From assembly GCF_002250505.1 (NCBI RefSeq), contig NZ_NJGY01000003.1, forward strand, positions 335,977-399,976: a stretch of 64,000 nt of DNA, given 5' to 3'. This DNA comes from Janthinobacterium sp. PC23-8. GTDB taxonomy: Bacteria; Pseudomonadota; Gammaproteobacteria; Burkholderiales; Burkholderiaceae_D. The position numbers and the translations under genes are program-made. The notes beneath the pieces were generated by a model. That model was given only the letters and a program-made list of their open reading frames with translations, had not been told where the DNA came from and did not search any database. Shown here piece after piece: positions 8,109 to 17,754 of the stretch (positions are counted from its first letter, which is position 1; each line of letters begins with the position of its first letter).

Positions 8109-9493
8109 CCTCCCCGCACCCGCACCCGCACCCGGAGGCGAACCTGCCGGCCGGCGCCTGGGACAGCGATCTCGCATACTGCCCCACCCTGACGGACGCG
8201 GGCCGGCGCATGCTGGCCCAGTTGCGCAATCACGCTGCGGCGCCGCTCTACCGCAACCGCAGCGGCAACAAGCTGCTCGCTGGCGAGGTGGCGGCCTTGC
8301 GCGCCCATGAACGCGAAGTGATGGACGCCGTGATCGCCTGGCAACCCGGCGAGCCGCCAGGCTGGATGGCGGCCTTCCTGCGCCAGGTCTGGGCCACGGT
8401 GCCGCATTACCGCGACTGCGGCTCGCCCCCGGCGCGCCTGGGCGACGTGCCTTTGATCAGCCGCGCCGACCTGTCGCACGATATTGCCGCCTTCGTGCCG
8501 GACGACGCCGACGTGTCGCGCATGATCAATTTCCAGACCACCGGCACCACCGGCCACCCCTTGCTGATCGCCTCGCACCCGGTGGTGGCGGGGCGCTACC
8601 TGGCCTACCACAAGCGCGCCTTGAAACGCTTTGGCGTGACCTTGCGCCATGGCGCCGGGCAGGTGGGAGTGATGCTGCTGGGGCACCAGCGGCGCTGCTT
8701 TACCTATGTCTCCGTCACGCCCACCATGGGCGAGTCGGGGCTGGCCAAGCTGAACCTGCATGTGGACGACTGGCGCCAGCCCGGCGACCGCGCGCGCTAT
8801 CTGGACGCGATGGCGCCCGAGCTGATCGCGGGCGACCCGATCTCGTTTGCCGAGTTGCTGACGTTGCCGATGACGCACCGGCCGGCTGCGCTGATGTCGG
8901 TGTCGATGATGCTGTTGCCGGGCATGCGCGCGCGCCTGGAACAGCGTTTCGACTGCCCCGTGCTCGATATCTATTCGCTCAATGAAGTCGGGCCGGTGGC
9001 CGTGCATGACGACGCGGCCGGCGGCCATGTACTGCTGCAGCACCGCCTGTACGTGGAAATCCTCGATGGCGAAGGCAAGCCTGTAGCGCAGGGTGCGCGT
9101 GGCGAAATCACGGTTACGGGCGGCTTCAACTTCTGCCTGCCGCTGCTGCGCTACCGCACGGGCGACTATGCCTCGCTGATGCACGGTCCCGATGGCCCGG
9201 TGCTGGTCGGGCTGGCCGGGCGCAGTCCGCTGCGCTACCGCACCCGCAGCGGTGCCTGGATCAACAATATCGATATCACGCACGCTCTCAAACCGCTGGC
9301 CATCGCGCTGTTCGGCGTGCACCAGCGGCAGGACGGTTCCATCGTGCTGCGCCTGGCCCCCGGCGCCATGGCGCAGGCGCCACAGGCGCGCGCCCTGCTC
9401 GCACCGTTCTTTGGCGAGATCACGGTGGCGGCCCTGCTGGCGGAAGACAAGATCATGCAATACACCTCGGATCTGCAGGAAGCGGCGGCATGA
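8105..9493 (+). CDS. PaaK-like adenylate-forming (AMP-binding) enzyme
   Basis: A 462-residue protein. The ATG at 8105 was preferred to one at 8093 because it forms the usual ATGA overlap. After an odd His-Pro repeat (SPHPHPHPE), the body matches the phenylacetate-CoA ligase (PaaK) branch of adenylate-forming enzymes. It has the phosphate-loop TTGTTGHP at about residue 145, SVSMMLLPG, DIYSLNEVGP in place of the usual aromatic-G-x-T-E motif, and the ribose-binding RYRTGD near residue 349. A lysine in EDKIMQYTSDL near the C-terminus could be the catalytic one. The family activates carboxylic acids as acyl-adenylates. No thiolation domain or thioesterase is nearby, so the acceptor is unknown. Its presence in a MoxR/VWA cluster is unusual. 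Confidence 0.78.
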   Translation: MTSPHPHPHPEANLPAGAWDSDLAYCPTLTDAGRRMLAQLRNHAAAPLYRNRSGNKLLAGEVAALRAHEREVMDAVIAWQPGEPPGWMAAFLRQVWATVPHYRDCGSPPARLGDVPLISRADLSHDIAAFVPDDADVSRMINFQTTGTTGHPLLIASHPVVAGRYLAYHKRALKRFGVTLRHGAGQVGVMLLGHQRRCFTYVSVTPTMGESGLAKLNLHVDDWRQPGDRARYLDAMAPELIAGDPISFAELLTLPMTHRPAALMSVSMMLLPGMRARLEQRFDCPVLDIYSLNEVGPVAVHDDAAGGHVLLQHRLYVEILDGEGKPVAQGARGEITVTGGFNFCLPLLRYRTGDYASLMHGPDGPVLVGLAGRSPLRYRTRSGAWINNIDITHALKPLAIALFGVHQRQDGSIVLRLAPGAMAQAPQARALLAPFFGEITVAALLAEDKIMQYTSDLQEAAA

Positions 9494-10521
9494 ACCTGTA
9501 CAAACGCGCCCTGGTGGTCGGCAAATTCTGTCCGCTGCACCACGGTCATCAACTGCTGCTCGATCGCGCGCAAGGCGCCTGCGAAGAACTGCTGATCGTC
9601 AGCTACACCAAGCCCGAATTTCCGGGCATGGCGCCGGCGCGCAGGGAAGGCTGGCTGCGCGCCCTGTATCCGCAAGCGACTATTCTTGTGCTCGATGATG
9701 AGCGGGTAGCCGCCTTGTGCGCGGCGCGCGGTGTTGCCGCCCGTACCTTGCCGCACAATGAACTCGACGATGGCGAGGTACATCGCCATTTTATGGGCTG
9801 GCTGTGCTGGACGGTGTTGAACTTGCCGGTCGACGCCGTGTTTTCCAGCGAAGACTATGGTCCCGGCTTTGCGCGGGTGCTGGGCGAGTGCTATGCCGGC
9901 GCGCCGGTGGCCCATGTCAGCGTGGACCAGGCAAGACACCTGGTGCCAGTTTCCGGCACGGCCGTGCGCTGCGACCCGCACGGACAGCGCGCGTTTGTGT
10001 CGCCGCTGGTGTACGCCAGCCTGGTCACGCGCATCTGCGTGCTCGGCGGCGAATCGAGCGGCAAGACCACGCTCACCGCTGCACTGGCCGCGCATTTCGG
10101 CACCAGTTGGGTGGCCGAATATGGCCGCGAACTGTGGGAAAGCCAGGATGGCGTGCTGGAATACGATGACTTGCTGAAGATCGGCCGCGAACAGCTCAAA
10201 CGCGAGGCGCAAGCGACAGGGCAGGCGCGGCGCTGGCTGTTTTGCGATACCTCGCCGATGACCACCTTTTTCTACTGCGTCGAGATGTTCGGCCGCGCCG
10301 AGCCGGAACTGGCGCGGTTGGCCGAGCACCGCTATGACCTGGTGCTGCTGTGCGCACCGGACTTCCCGTTTATCCAGGACGGCACGCGCCGCGACGAGCA
10401 TTTCCGCGCGCGCCAGCATGCGTGGTACCAGGCGCAGCTGGCGCGGCGCGGGATCGCTTGTGTGGAGGTGGCGGGCACGGTGGACGAGCGCGTCGCCCAG
10501 GTGGCCCGCCTGCTGGCGTAA
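9490..10521 (+). CDS. NadR-like NMN adenylyltransferase / ribosylnicotinamide kinase
   Basis: A 343-residue two-domain protein overlapping the previous gene by four bases. Residues 1-170 form a nucleotidyltransferase: GKFCPLHHGH near residue 11 (HxGH motif) and VSGTAVR near residue 155, matching the SxTxxR motif of NMN adenylyltransferases. Residues 180-343 form a P-loop kinase with GGESSGKTT at about 186, EYGRELWE, and FCDTSPMTT as a likely substrate or Walker B segment. This is the layout of NadR, which turns ribosylnicotinamide into NMN and then NAD, but without the N-terminal repressor helix-turn-helix of enteric NadR. It is the last gene of the AAA+/VWA cluster. It could be a local NAD-supply enzyme or an enzyme acting on another nucleotide. 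Confidence 0.85.
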   Translation: MNLYKRALVVGKFCPLHHGHQLLLDRAQGACEELLIVSYTKPEFPGMAPARREGWLRALYPQATILVLDDERVAALCAARGVAARTLPHNELDDGEVHRHFMGWLCWTVLNLPVDAVFSSEDYGPGFARVLGECYAGAPVAHVSVDQARHLVPVSGTAVRCDPHGQRAFVSPLVYASLVTRICVLGGESSGKTTLTAALAAHFGTSWVAEYGRELWESQDGVLEYDDLLKIGREQLKREAQATGQARRWLFCDTSPMTTFFYCVEMFGRAEPELARLAEHRYDLVLLCAPDFPFIQDGTRRDEHFRARQHAWYQAQLARRGIACVEVAGTVDERVAQVARLLA

Positions 10522-10527
10522 GGAGCC

Positions 10528-11814
10528 TTACGCCGCCGCCAGCGCCTGCTCCAGGTCCTCGCGCAGATCGTCGATATGCTCGATGCCGACCGACAGGCGC
10601 AGCATGTCTTCCGACACGCCAGCCTTGGCCAGTTCTTCCGGGTTCAGCTGGCGGTGCGTGGTCGACGCCGGATGGGTGGCCAGCGACTTGGCGTCGCCGA
10701 TATTGACCAGGCGGGTAAACAGCTGCAGCGCGTCGAGCACGCGGGCGCCGGCCGCGCGCGGATCTTCCCCGGCCGCCAGCTTCAGGCCGAACGACAAGAT
10801 GCCCGAGGCGCGGCCGTTCATGTATTTTTTTACCAGCGCGTGGTCCGGGTGGTCTTCCAGGCCGGCGTAATTGACCCACGCCACCTTCGGATGGTGTTTC
10901 AGGTGTTTGGCCAGCGCCAGCGTGTTGTCGCAGATGCGGTCCATGCGCAGAGCCAGCGTTTCGATGCCCTGGATCAGCTGGAAGGCGGAGAGCGGCGAAA
11001 TCGCCGCACCCATATTGCGCAGCGGGACCACCCTGGCGCGGCCGATAAAGGCGGCCGGGCCGAACGCTTCCGTATAGACCACGCCGTGATACGACACGTC
11101 CGGTTCGTTGAGTCGATTGAAGCGCTCTTTATGTTCGGCCCACGGGAATTTGCCGCTGTCGACGATGGCGCCGCCGACGGTGGTGCCGTGGCCGCCCAGG
11201 TATTTGGTCAGCGAGTGCACGACGATATCGGCGCCATGCTCGATCGGGCGGAACAGATAAGGGCTGGGCACCGTGTTATCGACGATCAGCGGAATGCCGT
11301 GGGCGTGCGCTATTTCGGCCAGTTTCGCCACGTCGGTCACATTGCCCAGCGGGTTGCCGATCGATTCGCAAAAAATCGCCTTGGTGCGGCTGTCGATCAG
11401 CGCGGCAAAGGTGTCGGGCTGGCGCGCATCGGCAAAGCGCACTTCGATGCCGATCTGCGGCAGGGTGTGGGCAAACAGATTGTAGGTGCCACCGTAGAGC
11501 TGGCTGGCCGAGATAAAATTGTCGCCCGCTTCGGCGATGGTCTGGATCGCATAGGTAATGGCCGCCATGCCCGAGGCCACGGCCAGTGCCGCCACGCCGC
11601 CTTCGAGCGCGGCCACGCGTTTTTCCAGCACGTCCTGGGTCGGGTTCATGATGCGCGTGTAGATATTGCCGGCCACTTTGAGGTCAAACAGGTCGGCGCC
11701 GTGCTGGGCATTGTCAAAAGCGTAGGCCACTGTCTGGTAGATGGGGACGGCGGCGGCCTTGGTGGTCGGGTCTGGGGTATAGCCGGCATGCACGGCCAGG
11801 GTTTCGATTCTCAT
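10528..11814 (-). CDS. metY: O-acetylhomoserine sulfhydrylase family PLP enzyme
   Basis: A 428-residue cytoplasmic Cys/Met-metabolism PLP enzyme, start after CCGGAGACC. Typical landmarks: [17 protein letters not shown] at the N-terminus, [26 protein letters not shown], and the PLP-lysine motif [15 protein letters not shown] near residue 210. The enzyme makes homocysteine from O-acetylhomoserine and sulfide, the direct sulfhydrylation route to methionine, which fits the other sulfur genes in the window. It ends six bases from the end of the convergent NadR-like gene, with no visible terminator between them. No SAM riboswitch was recognised in the short leader. Confidence 0.9.
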   Translation of the reverse strand: MRIETLAVHAGYTPDPTTKAAAVPIYQTVAYAFDNAQHGADLFDLKVAGNIYTRIMNPTQDVLEKRVAALEGGVAALAVASGMAAITYAIQTIAEAGDNFISASQLYGGTYNLFAHTLPQIGIEVRFADARQPDTFAALIDSRTKAIFCESIGNPLGNVTDVAKLAEIAHAHGIPLIVDNTVPSPYLFRPIEHGADIVVHSLTKYLGGHGTTVGGAIVDSGKFPWAEHKERFNRLNEPDVSYHGVVYTEAFGPAAFIGRARVVPLRNMGAAISPLSAFQLIQGIETLALRMDRICDNTLALAKHLKHHPKVAWVNYAGLEDHPDHALVKKYMNGRASGILSFGLKLAAGEDPRAAGARVLDALQLFTRLVNIGDAKSLATHPASTTHRQLNPEELAKAGVSEDMLRLSVGIEHIDDLREDLEQALAAA

Positions 11815-11908
11815 GTTGGGTCTCCGGTTTTGAATTTGTGGGGTTGAAATCCGCCGCCATTGTGCCATGCGGCGCTTGCCAGGTCGGCATGCTTGATAGA
11901 ATTTTAAG

Positions 11909-13516
11909 TCATAAGCTAGTGCGGTCCTGATCTAAGCGCAGCAGTTCTGCCCGCGTCACGAAGCGCTCATGCGTGCCATGCCGGGAGCAGGCGAACGTGC
12001 CGGCCGGCTGGCGCAAGAAGGCCAGCAGCAGCGCCGAAGCCGTGCTGATGGCGGCCAGCACCTGCAGCAGATGGCGGAACGCCGCGCCATAGGCTTGCGC
12101 CAGTTCCTGCACGCTGGCGTGCGGCAGCAGCGCGGCGGCCTGGCGCAAGTCGCCGATCGCCAGCAGGGGCGCGGCGAGGACGGCGGCGGATGAATCCACG
12201 CCGGACAGCGCACGCAGCGCCGTTGCGGTGAATGTGGCCAGCAGCGCGGCCACGATGGCCAGCGCAATGCCTTCGCCGGCCACGCGCGTGGTATTGAAAA
12301 TGCCGGCCGCCATGCCGGCCCGCTCCACCGGCACCACGCTCACCGCCAGGCCATCCATCAAGCCCCAGGGCAGGCTGATGCCGGCGCCGATCAGCAGCAG
12401 CGGGCCGAGCAGGGTGGCGGCCGGCACGCCGGGCGCACATAGTGACAGCCACAGCAGGCCGCCGCTTGTCAGCAGCAGGCCGGCGCTGCAAATATGCGCC
12501 GCCAGCAGGCGTTGCGCCGCCAGGCCGGCCAGGATCGGCAGCACCAGCATGGGCGCCGACAGGGCCAGCATCATGGCGCCGGCCGCATAAGCGCTGTAGC
12601 CCTCGATGCCGATCAAACGCGCCGGCAGCAGCACCAGCAGCACCACATAGGAAAATGCAGGCGCGGCGGCCAGCAGCTGCACGCCGGCAAAGGCGGGCAG
12701 GCGGAACAGCGACAGATCCAGCATGGGCCGCGCATGGCGCCGCTCGACCAGCAAGAACAGCGCCAGCAGCAGCGCCGCGCCAGCCAGCAAGACGCAGCTG
12801 CTCGGGCTGCTCCAGCCACTGTGGGGCGCCTGCAGCAAACCATAGGTCAGGAGCGACAGCGCGCCGGTGAAGCTGAGGGCGCCTGCAATATCGAGCCCGG
12901 CCGCTTGCGGATCGCGCGATTCGCGCATGGTGCACGCCGCCAGGATCAGCGCCGCCAGCCCCGCCAGCGCGGTGAGGGCAAACAGGCTGCGCCAGCCGAG
13001 GGACGCGACCAGGCTGCCTGCCGCGATGGGGCCAAAGGCCAGGCCGGTGCCAAAGGACGTACCGATCAGGCTGAAGGCGCGCGCCCTGGCCGCGCCGTCG
13101 AATTCCTGGGCCAGCGCCGCCAGCCCGCTGGACAAGGCCAGTGCGCAACCGAGGCCCTGCACGGCGCGCAGCAGGCCCAGCACTGCGATGCTGGGCGCAT
13201 AGGCCAGGGCCAGGGCGGCGGCGGTGAATACGGACAGGCCGAGCAGGAACAGGCGCTTGCGGCCATGGCGGTCGGCCAGCGCGCCGGCCGCCATCAGGCA
13301 GCTGCCAAAGCTGAGCATGAAGGCATTGCTGATCCAGGCCAGCGCCAGTGGGCTGCCGTGCAGATCAAAGGCAATCGATGGGATGGCAATTGCGGGGCCG
13401 GTGAAACTGAGCGGCATGCACAGCGCGGCCAGGCAGACGGCGGCCAGCACCAGCCGGCGCCGTGTTCTTGGGGAAACAGAAGTCATGGGAGGCATCCGGT
13501 GAGAGAGGAATTCCAT
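11909..13516 (-). CDS. MFS drug exporter, 14-TM (EmrB/QacA-like)
   Basis: A 535-residue inner-membrane protein (it could start up to ten codons later at MTSVSPRT). About 14 hydrophobic segments are visible. It has the MFS loop signature GALADRHGRKRLFLLG near residue 80 and the drug:H+ antiporter motif C region GPIAAGSLVASLGWRSLF. This is the DHA2 (EmrB/QacA) type, which expels hydrophobic or cationic drugs. It is transcribed away from a LysR regulator about 70 bases distant, an arrangement that usually means the LysR protein controls the exporter. No periplasmic adaptor gene is nearby, so it may work alone. Confidence 0.88.
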   Translation of the reverse strand: MEFLSHRMPPMTSVSPRTRRRLVLAAVCLAALCMPLSFTGPAIAIPSIAFDLHGSPLALAWISNAFMLSFGSCLMAAGALADRHGRKRLFLLGLSVFTAAALALAYAPSIAVLGLLRAVQGLGCALALSSGLAALAQEFDGAARARAFSLIGTSFGTGLAFGPIAAGSLVASLGWRSLFALTALAGLAALILAACTMRESRDPQAAGLDIAGALSFTGALSLLTYGLLQAPHSGWSSPSSCVLLAGAALLLALFLLVERRHARPMLDLSLFRLPAFAGVQLLAAAPAFSYVVLLVLLPARLIGIEGYSAYAAGAMMLALSAPMLVLPILAGLAAQRLLAAHICSAGLLLTSGGLLWLSLCAPGVPAATLLGPLLLIGAGISLPWGLMDGLAVSVVPVERAGMAAGIFNTTRVAGEGIALAIVAALLATFTATALRALSGVDSSAAVLAAPLLAIGDLRQAAALLPHASVQELAQAYGAAFRHLLQVLAAISTASALLLAFLRQPAGTFACSRHGTHERFVTRAELLRLDQDRTSL

Positions 13517-13585
13517 GATAGGATGGCTTGAATGATAGAAAAAGTGGCTGAAAATCCATTCATAACGGACAAAAACGCTCTAATT

Positions 13586-14503
13586 ATGGCGATCGACAAC
13601 CTCAACGGCATTGCCGCCTTCGTGCATGCGGCGCAAACCTGCAGCTATGTGGCGGCCGCACGCAAGCTCGGCGTGTCGGCTTCGGCGGTGGGCAAGAGCG
13701 TGGCGCGGCTGGAAGAGAAACTCGGTGTGCGGCTGCTGAACCGCAGCACGCGCCGCATCAGCCTGAGCAACGAGGGCGCGCTGTTCTACGAACGTTGCCA
13801 GCGCATCCTGGCCGATATCGACGATGCGCAGGTGGAACTGTCGCATCTGGCCGGGGCGCCGCGTGGCAAGCTCAAGGTCAGCCTGCCGGTGATCGGCTAC
13901 CGCATTATCCTGCCGCTGCTGGCCGAATTTACCAGGCTGTATCCCGAAATCGAGCTCGATCTCGATTTCAATGATCGCCTGGTCGACGTGGTGGCCGAAG
14001 GCATCGACGTGGCCGTGCGCAGCGGCGCCCTGACCGACTCGCGCCTGATGGCGCGCGAACTGGGGCCGTTTGCGTTTGCCATCGTCGGTTCGCCTGCCTA
14101 TTTTGCCCGCCACGGCGTGCCGGCCACGCCGCAGGCGCTGGCCTCGCAATTGCATGCCTGCGTGCGCTACAAATTCCCCGGCACCGGCAAATTGCAGGAG
14201 TGGGCGCTATCGCATGGCGAGGCGCCTGCCGCACCGGAGTTGCGCTTGCGTACCGTGCTCACCTGCAACAATATCGAAGCGCTGATCGGCGCGGCCAGCA
14301 TGGGCGTGGGCCTGGCTTATTTGCCCGACTTTATCGTGCGAGACGCCGTGGCGCGGGGCGAACTGCAAGCGGTGCTGCAGCCATACCTGCTGGCGTCGAG
14401 CAAGTTCTGGGTGCTGTGGCCATCGAGCCGCCATCTGTCGCCCAAGCTGCGGGTATTCGTCGACTTTCTGTGCGCCCATCTGCATTTCTCCGCCGGTTCC
14501 TGA
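13586..14503 (+). CDS. LysR-family transcriptional regulator
   Basis: A 305-residue regulator. The ATG at 13586 (MAIDNLNGIAAFVHAA) gives the standard LysR N-terminus; an upstream in-frame ATG at 13532 would add 18 atypical residues. The winged helix-turn-helix covers residues 1-60 (YVAAARKLGVSASAVGKSVARLE, then RLLNRSTRRISLS). The effector-binding domain follows (RGKLKVSLPVIGYR onward), closest in style to the CrgA/AaeR-like subgroup. It is divergent from the MFS exporter and is its likely regulator. The effector is unknown. Confidence 0.9.
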   Translation: MAIDNLNGIAAFVHAAQTCSYVAAARKLGVSASAVGKSVARLEEKLGVRLLNRSTRRISLSNEGALFYERCQRILADIDDAQVELSHLAGAPRGKLKVSLPVIGYRIILPLLAEFTRLYPEIELDLDFNDRLVDVVAEGIDVAVRSGALTDSRLMARELGPFAFAIVGSPAYFARHGVPATPQALASQLHACVRYKFPGTGKLQEWALSHGEAPAAPELRLRTVLTCNNIEALIGAASMGVGLAYLPDFIVRDAVARGELQAVLQPYLLASSKFWVLWPSSRHLSPKLRVFVDFLCAHLHFSAGS

Positions 14504-14795
14504 GACTGCGCTTCCGGCACGGTTCTGAAGTTGCCAAATTTTCCATGCAGCAACACTTCTTGACAGTCTTTCATAATATTTTTTTTGCTGCACTGCAACA
14601 CCGGCAGGCCGCATGAACACTGCTTATGGTATTTCTGAATATCGCATATACGACAACTAAATTGCCATATGGAATTAATTTATGTTAATTTAATATCGCA
14701 TTTTGCAACATTGTTTCACTAAGATAGTGTTGCGGACAGCACAAGCGATTATTCATCCCAGGGGCGCATGACTGCTCCGCCATTCAGGAGTGTGC
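14504..14795. other. AT-rich intergenic region before the patatin-like gene
   Basis: About 290 bases without a gene, markedly AT-rich from about 14555 to 14740 compared with its surroundings. TTGACA (near 14560) and several TAATAT/TTAATT stretches are present, but I found no -35/-10 pair with correct spacing. The CAGGAG ribosome-binding site of the next gene lies at 14785-14790. The AT-richness makes it a candidate promoter or H-NS-family target; nothing more can be supported. Confidence 0.4.
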
Positions 14796-15905
14796 ATGAA
14801 ACCTAGCAATGTAAAAGTCCCCGCCGTGGCTTCGATGCCGGCCCGCAAGACCGGTTTGCTGCTGGGCGGCGGCGCCCCCAATTCCACCCTGATCGCCGGC
14901 GCGCTGGCCGCCTTTGTCGACGAAGGGATCGAGTTCGACGTTATCTCCGCATCGGGCGCGGGCGTTCTGATGGGCTTGCTCTACACCACGCCGCACGAGG
15001 CGACGCCGCGGCAGGCGCTGCAAAGCTGGGCCGATACCGGGGTCGCCGACAGCATCTACAAGATGATCCCGATTAACTACAAGATTTTCCAGAAGCCGGG
15101 CATGCAGGCCAGCACGTTCCGCGACGTGTTCCAGCCACCTGCCAGCAATCCTTTCGTGCAAGCATTCAAGCAAACGTTTGCGGGGGCGCCTACGGCCTGG
15201 TCGGACTGGGGCAAGCTGATGCTGTCGTCGCTGTCGCCATCGGATCTGTCGTCAAAAAGCCTGGGCCTGTGCGCGCACTTGCCCTTCCTGGAAAAAGCCG
15301 TGGATTTTTCGGGCGTGAAAACCATGCGCCCGCAGTTCTACATCAATGCCTACAACCTGACCGAACACCGCATGCAGAACTGGGGCAAGCATGAAATCGC
15401 GCCCGAACACGTGCGTGCGGCGCTGTCGTTTCCGTTCCTGTACGCACCGACCACGATCGACGGCAACGACTACATCGAAGGCGCGGCGCTCGACACCCTC
15501 AATTTCGATCCGTTTATCGAAGGCAAGGGCGAACATCACGATGCCGATACCCTGGTCATTCTCGACATCCTCGGCGATGAGCGCCTGCTGCGCAAGCCGC
15601 GCAATCTGTACGACGCCTGGGTGCGCTCCATCATTACGCCGCTGGTGAAAATTTCCAAGTCCGAGCTGCGCCTGTTCGAGCTCGAGCACAACACGGACGC
15701 GCGCACGGGCCAGCCCAAGCGCCGCCTGCTCAAGCTCGACCTGATGGGGGGCATCCCGGAGCAGCACTGGCCCGACACCCTGGACTGGTCCAGCTCGAAC
15801 ATGCAGTTGCTGTTCGACGTGGGCTACAAGGCCGGCGCCGCCTTCTGCCGCGAGCATGGCGACTTGTTGCGCCGCACGCCAGAACAGTCGGCGCTGGCCG
15901 CATAA
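14796..15905 (+). CDS. patatin-like phospholipase family protein
   Basis: A 369-residue protein, start at the ATG six bases after AGGAG. The N-terminal oxyanion loop [17 protein letters not shown] resembles the patatin G-G-G-x-x-G start, and [14 protein letters not shown] occupies the position of the nucleophile elbow. The elbow reads S-A-S-G-A-G instead of G-x-S-x-G. The usual D-G-G/A catalytic aspartate motif appears as DYIEGAALD, with Glu in the expected Asp place. Serine lipase activity is therefore less certain than in standard patatins; these may be features of a distinct subfamily. No signal peptide. It stands alone between a LysR gene and a chemoreceptor. Confidence 0.75.
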   Translation: MKPSNVKVPAVASMPARKTGLLLGGGAPNSTLIAGALAAFVDEGIEFDVISASGAGVLMGLLYTTPHEATPRQALQSWADTGVADSIYKMIPINYKIFQKPGMQASTFRDVFQPPASNPFVQAFKQTFAGAPTAWSDWGKLMLSSLSPSDLSSKSLGLCAHLPFLEKAVDFSGVKTMRPQFYINAYNLTEHRMQNWGKHEIAPEHVRAALSFPFLYAPTTIDGNDYIEGAALDTLNFDPFIEGKGEHHDADTLVILDILGDERLLRKPRNLYDAWVRSIITPLVKISKSELRLFELEHNTDARTGQPKRRLLKLDLMGGIPEQHWPDTLDWSSSNMQLLFDVGYKAGAAFCREHGDLLRRTPEQSALAA

Positions 15906-15976
15906 GCTGTCGCCGCGCCGCTCCGCTCCGCTCCATTCATTTCAATCATTACTCCTGCTTCACTGACGAGGACACC

Positions 15977-17611
15977 ATGAATATCACCAAGCAATTAATC
16001 CTCACGCTATCGATCGCCTTGCTGGCCCTGCTGTTGCTGGGCGCCGGCGGCGCCATCGAGCTCAAGCGCGCCCAGGCACGTTTCGATACGGTCCAGAACC
16101 GCATCATTCCCAGCATCCAGGGCCTGAACGCGGCGAAAGCCGCCCTGACCGACTCGCGCCTGGCCGGCTACCGGCTGTCGGTATTTTCCAACCTGGCCGA
16201 CAAGACCGCGCTGGACAAGGCGCTGGCCGCTGCCAACAAGGATTTCGACGACCTGGTCGCCAAATACCGCGCCGAACGCCTGTACGACGAGACCGACCGC
16301 AAGATGCTCGATGCCGACCAGGCCGCGATGGAAGCCTATCGCCGCGCGCTGGTGCCGTTCTTCGCTGCCGCCTACGCGGGCGACATGGACGGCGTGCGCG
16401 CCACCTTGCTCGCCGGCACGCCGCTGGCCCTGTCGGCCGCCGCCGCCAAGAAAAGCATGGATGACCATATCGCCTACAACAACAAGCTGGTCGCCGACGT
16501 GAAAGCGGAAAGCCTGGCCGCCTATGACATGGCGATCAACACCATGCTGGCCGTGCTGGCCGTGGCCGTGCTGCTGACGGGTGCGCTGGCCTGGCATATC
16601 TACCGCACCATCAGCGGCGGCCTGGGCAATATCCAGAGCACGCTCGAGCGCGTCAGTTCCACGCTGGACCTGTCGGCCGCCATGCCGGTCGAGCGCATGG
16701 ATGAAGTGGGGCGCACCGCCACCGCCTTCAACCAGTTCCTCGCGCGCATCGTCGAAGTGATCGCCACCGTGCGCACCTCGGCCGATACGGTCAGCGTGGC
16801 CGCCGGCCAGATCACGGCCGGCAATGCCGACCTGTCCGTGCGTACCGAGCAGCAAGCCTCCAGCCTGGAAGAAACCGCGTCCAGCCTGGAACAGCTGACC
16901 TCGGCCGTGCGCCAGAATACGGACAATGCGCGCCAGGCCAATACCCTGGCCGTGTCGGCCTCGGAAGTGGCCAGCAAGGGCGGCGCGGTGGTGGCGCAGG
17001 TGGTCGGCACCATGGGTTCGATCAATGCATCGGCCAGGAAGATCGCCGACATTATCGGCGTCATCGACGGCATTGCCTTCCAGACCAATATCCTGGCGCT
17101 GAACGCGGCGGTCGAAGCGGCGCGCGCCGGCGAACAGGGCCGCGGCTTTGCCGTGGTCGCCACCGAAGTGCGCAACCTGGCCCAGCGCAGCGCGGCGGCG
17201 GCCAAGGAAATCAAGGGCCTGATCGAAGACTCCGTCGAGAAAGTCAACACCGGCAGCGCCCTGGTCGACCAGGCCGGCGCCACGATGGAAGAGATCGTGA
17301 CCAGCATCCGCCGCGTGACCGACATCATGGGCGAGATCGCCAATGCCAGCGGCGAGCAGAGCGCCGGCATCGAGCAGGTCAACAAGGCCATCTCGCAAAT
17401 GGACCAGGTGACGCAGCAGAATGCCTCGCTGGTGGAAGAGGCCGCTGCTGCCGCAGCCTCGCTGGAGGAACGCGCCGTGGAACTGGTCGACGTGGTGGCC
17501 GTGTTCCGCCTGCGCGGCGAAGCGGGTGCACGCAAGCTGAGCGTGGCCGGTGGCTTGCCGGTGTCGACGGCGCCGCGCCGCGTGGAGCGTGCGCAGCGCC
17601 TGCTTGCCTGA
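15977..17611 (+). CDS. methyl-accepting chemotaxis protein
   Basis: A 544-residue chemoreceptor starting after GACGAGGACACC. A first membrane helix (about residues 8-28) precedes a periplasmic four-helix-bundle type sensor domain (about 29-185). A second membrane helix ([17 protein letters not shown]) is followed by HAMP (about 210-265) and the long methylation and signalling coiled coil. The highly conserved hairpin tip [20 protein letters not shown] lies near residue 370. The last residues (VERAQRLLA) do not form the NWETF-type pentapeptide, so it lacks the CheR tether of the main receptors. The ligand is not predictable. It would signal through CheA/CheW encoded elsewhere. Confidence 0.92.
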   Translation: MNITKQLILTLSIALLALLLLGAGGAIELKRAQARFDTVQNRIIPSIQGLNAAKAALTDSRLAGYRLSVFSNLADKTALDKALAAANKDFDDLVAKYRAERLYDETDRKMLDADQAAMEAYRRALVPFFAAAYAGDMDGVRATLLAGTPLALSAAAAKKSMDDHIAYNNKLVADVKAESLAAYDMAINTMLAVLAVAVLLTGALAWHIYRTISGGLGNIQSTLERVSSTLDLSAAMPVERMDEVGRTATAFNQFLARIVEVIATVRTSADTVSVAAGQITAGNADLSVRTEQQASSLEETASSLEQLTSAVRQNTDNARQANTLAVSASEVASKGGAVVAQVVGTMGSINASARKIADIIGVIDGIAFQTNILALNAAVEAARAGEQGRGFAVVATEVRNLAQRSAAAAKEIKGLIEDSVEKVNTGSALVDQAGATMEEIVTSIRRVTDIMGEIANASGEQSAGIEQVNKAISQMDQVTQQNASLVEEAAAAAASLEERAVELVDVVAVFRLRGEAGARKLSVAGGLPVSTAPRRVERAQRLLA

Positions 17612-17754
17612 AAAGTTTGCTGTAGTCAATTCGCAGCAAACAGTGTCAAATTAACGTGCCGTTGCTGCCGTGATGGAATACAATTCCTCGTGGCAGCAGC
17701 TTGCCTGGTCTTGCCAGGCAGGGCGTCACGCTTGATGACCACGAAAGATGTTTG

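Noticed and set aside
11815..11908. SAM riboswitch before metY
   Set aside because: The gap is under 100 bases and shows no convincing paired stems of a known SAM riboswitch class.
14560..14580. TTGACA ... CATAAT before the patatin-like gene
   Set aside because: The spacing is only about eight bases, not workable for sigma-70.
17615..17641. Hairpin GTTTGCTG/CAGCAAAC after the chemoreceptor gene
   Set aside because: An 8-bp stem with an 11-base loop and no T-run; too weak to call a terminator.
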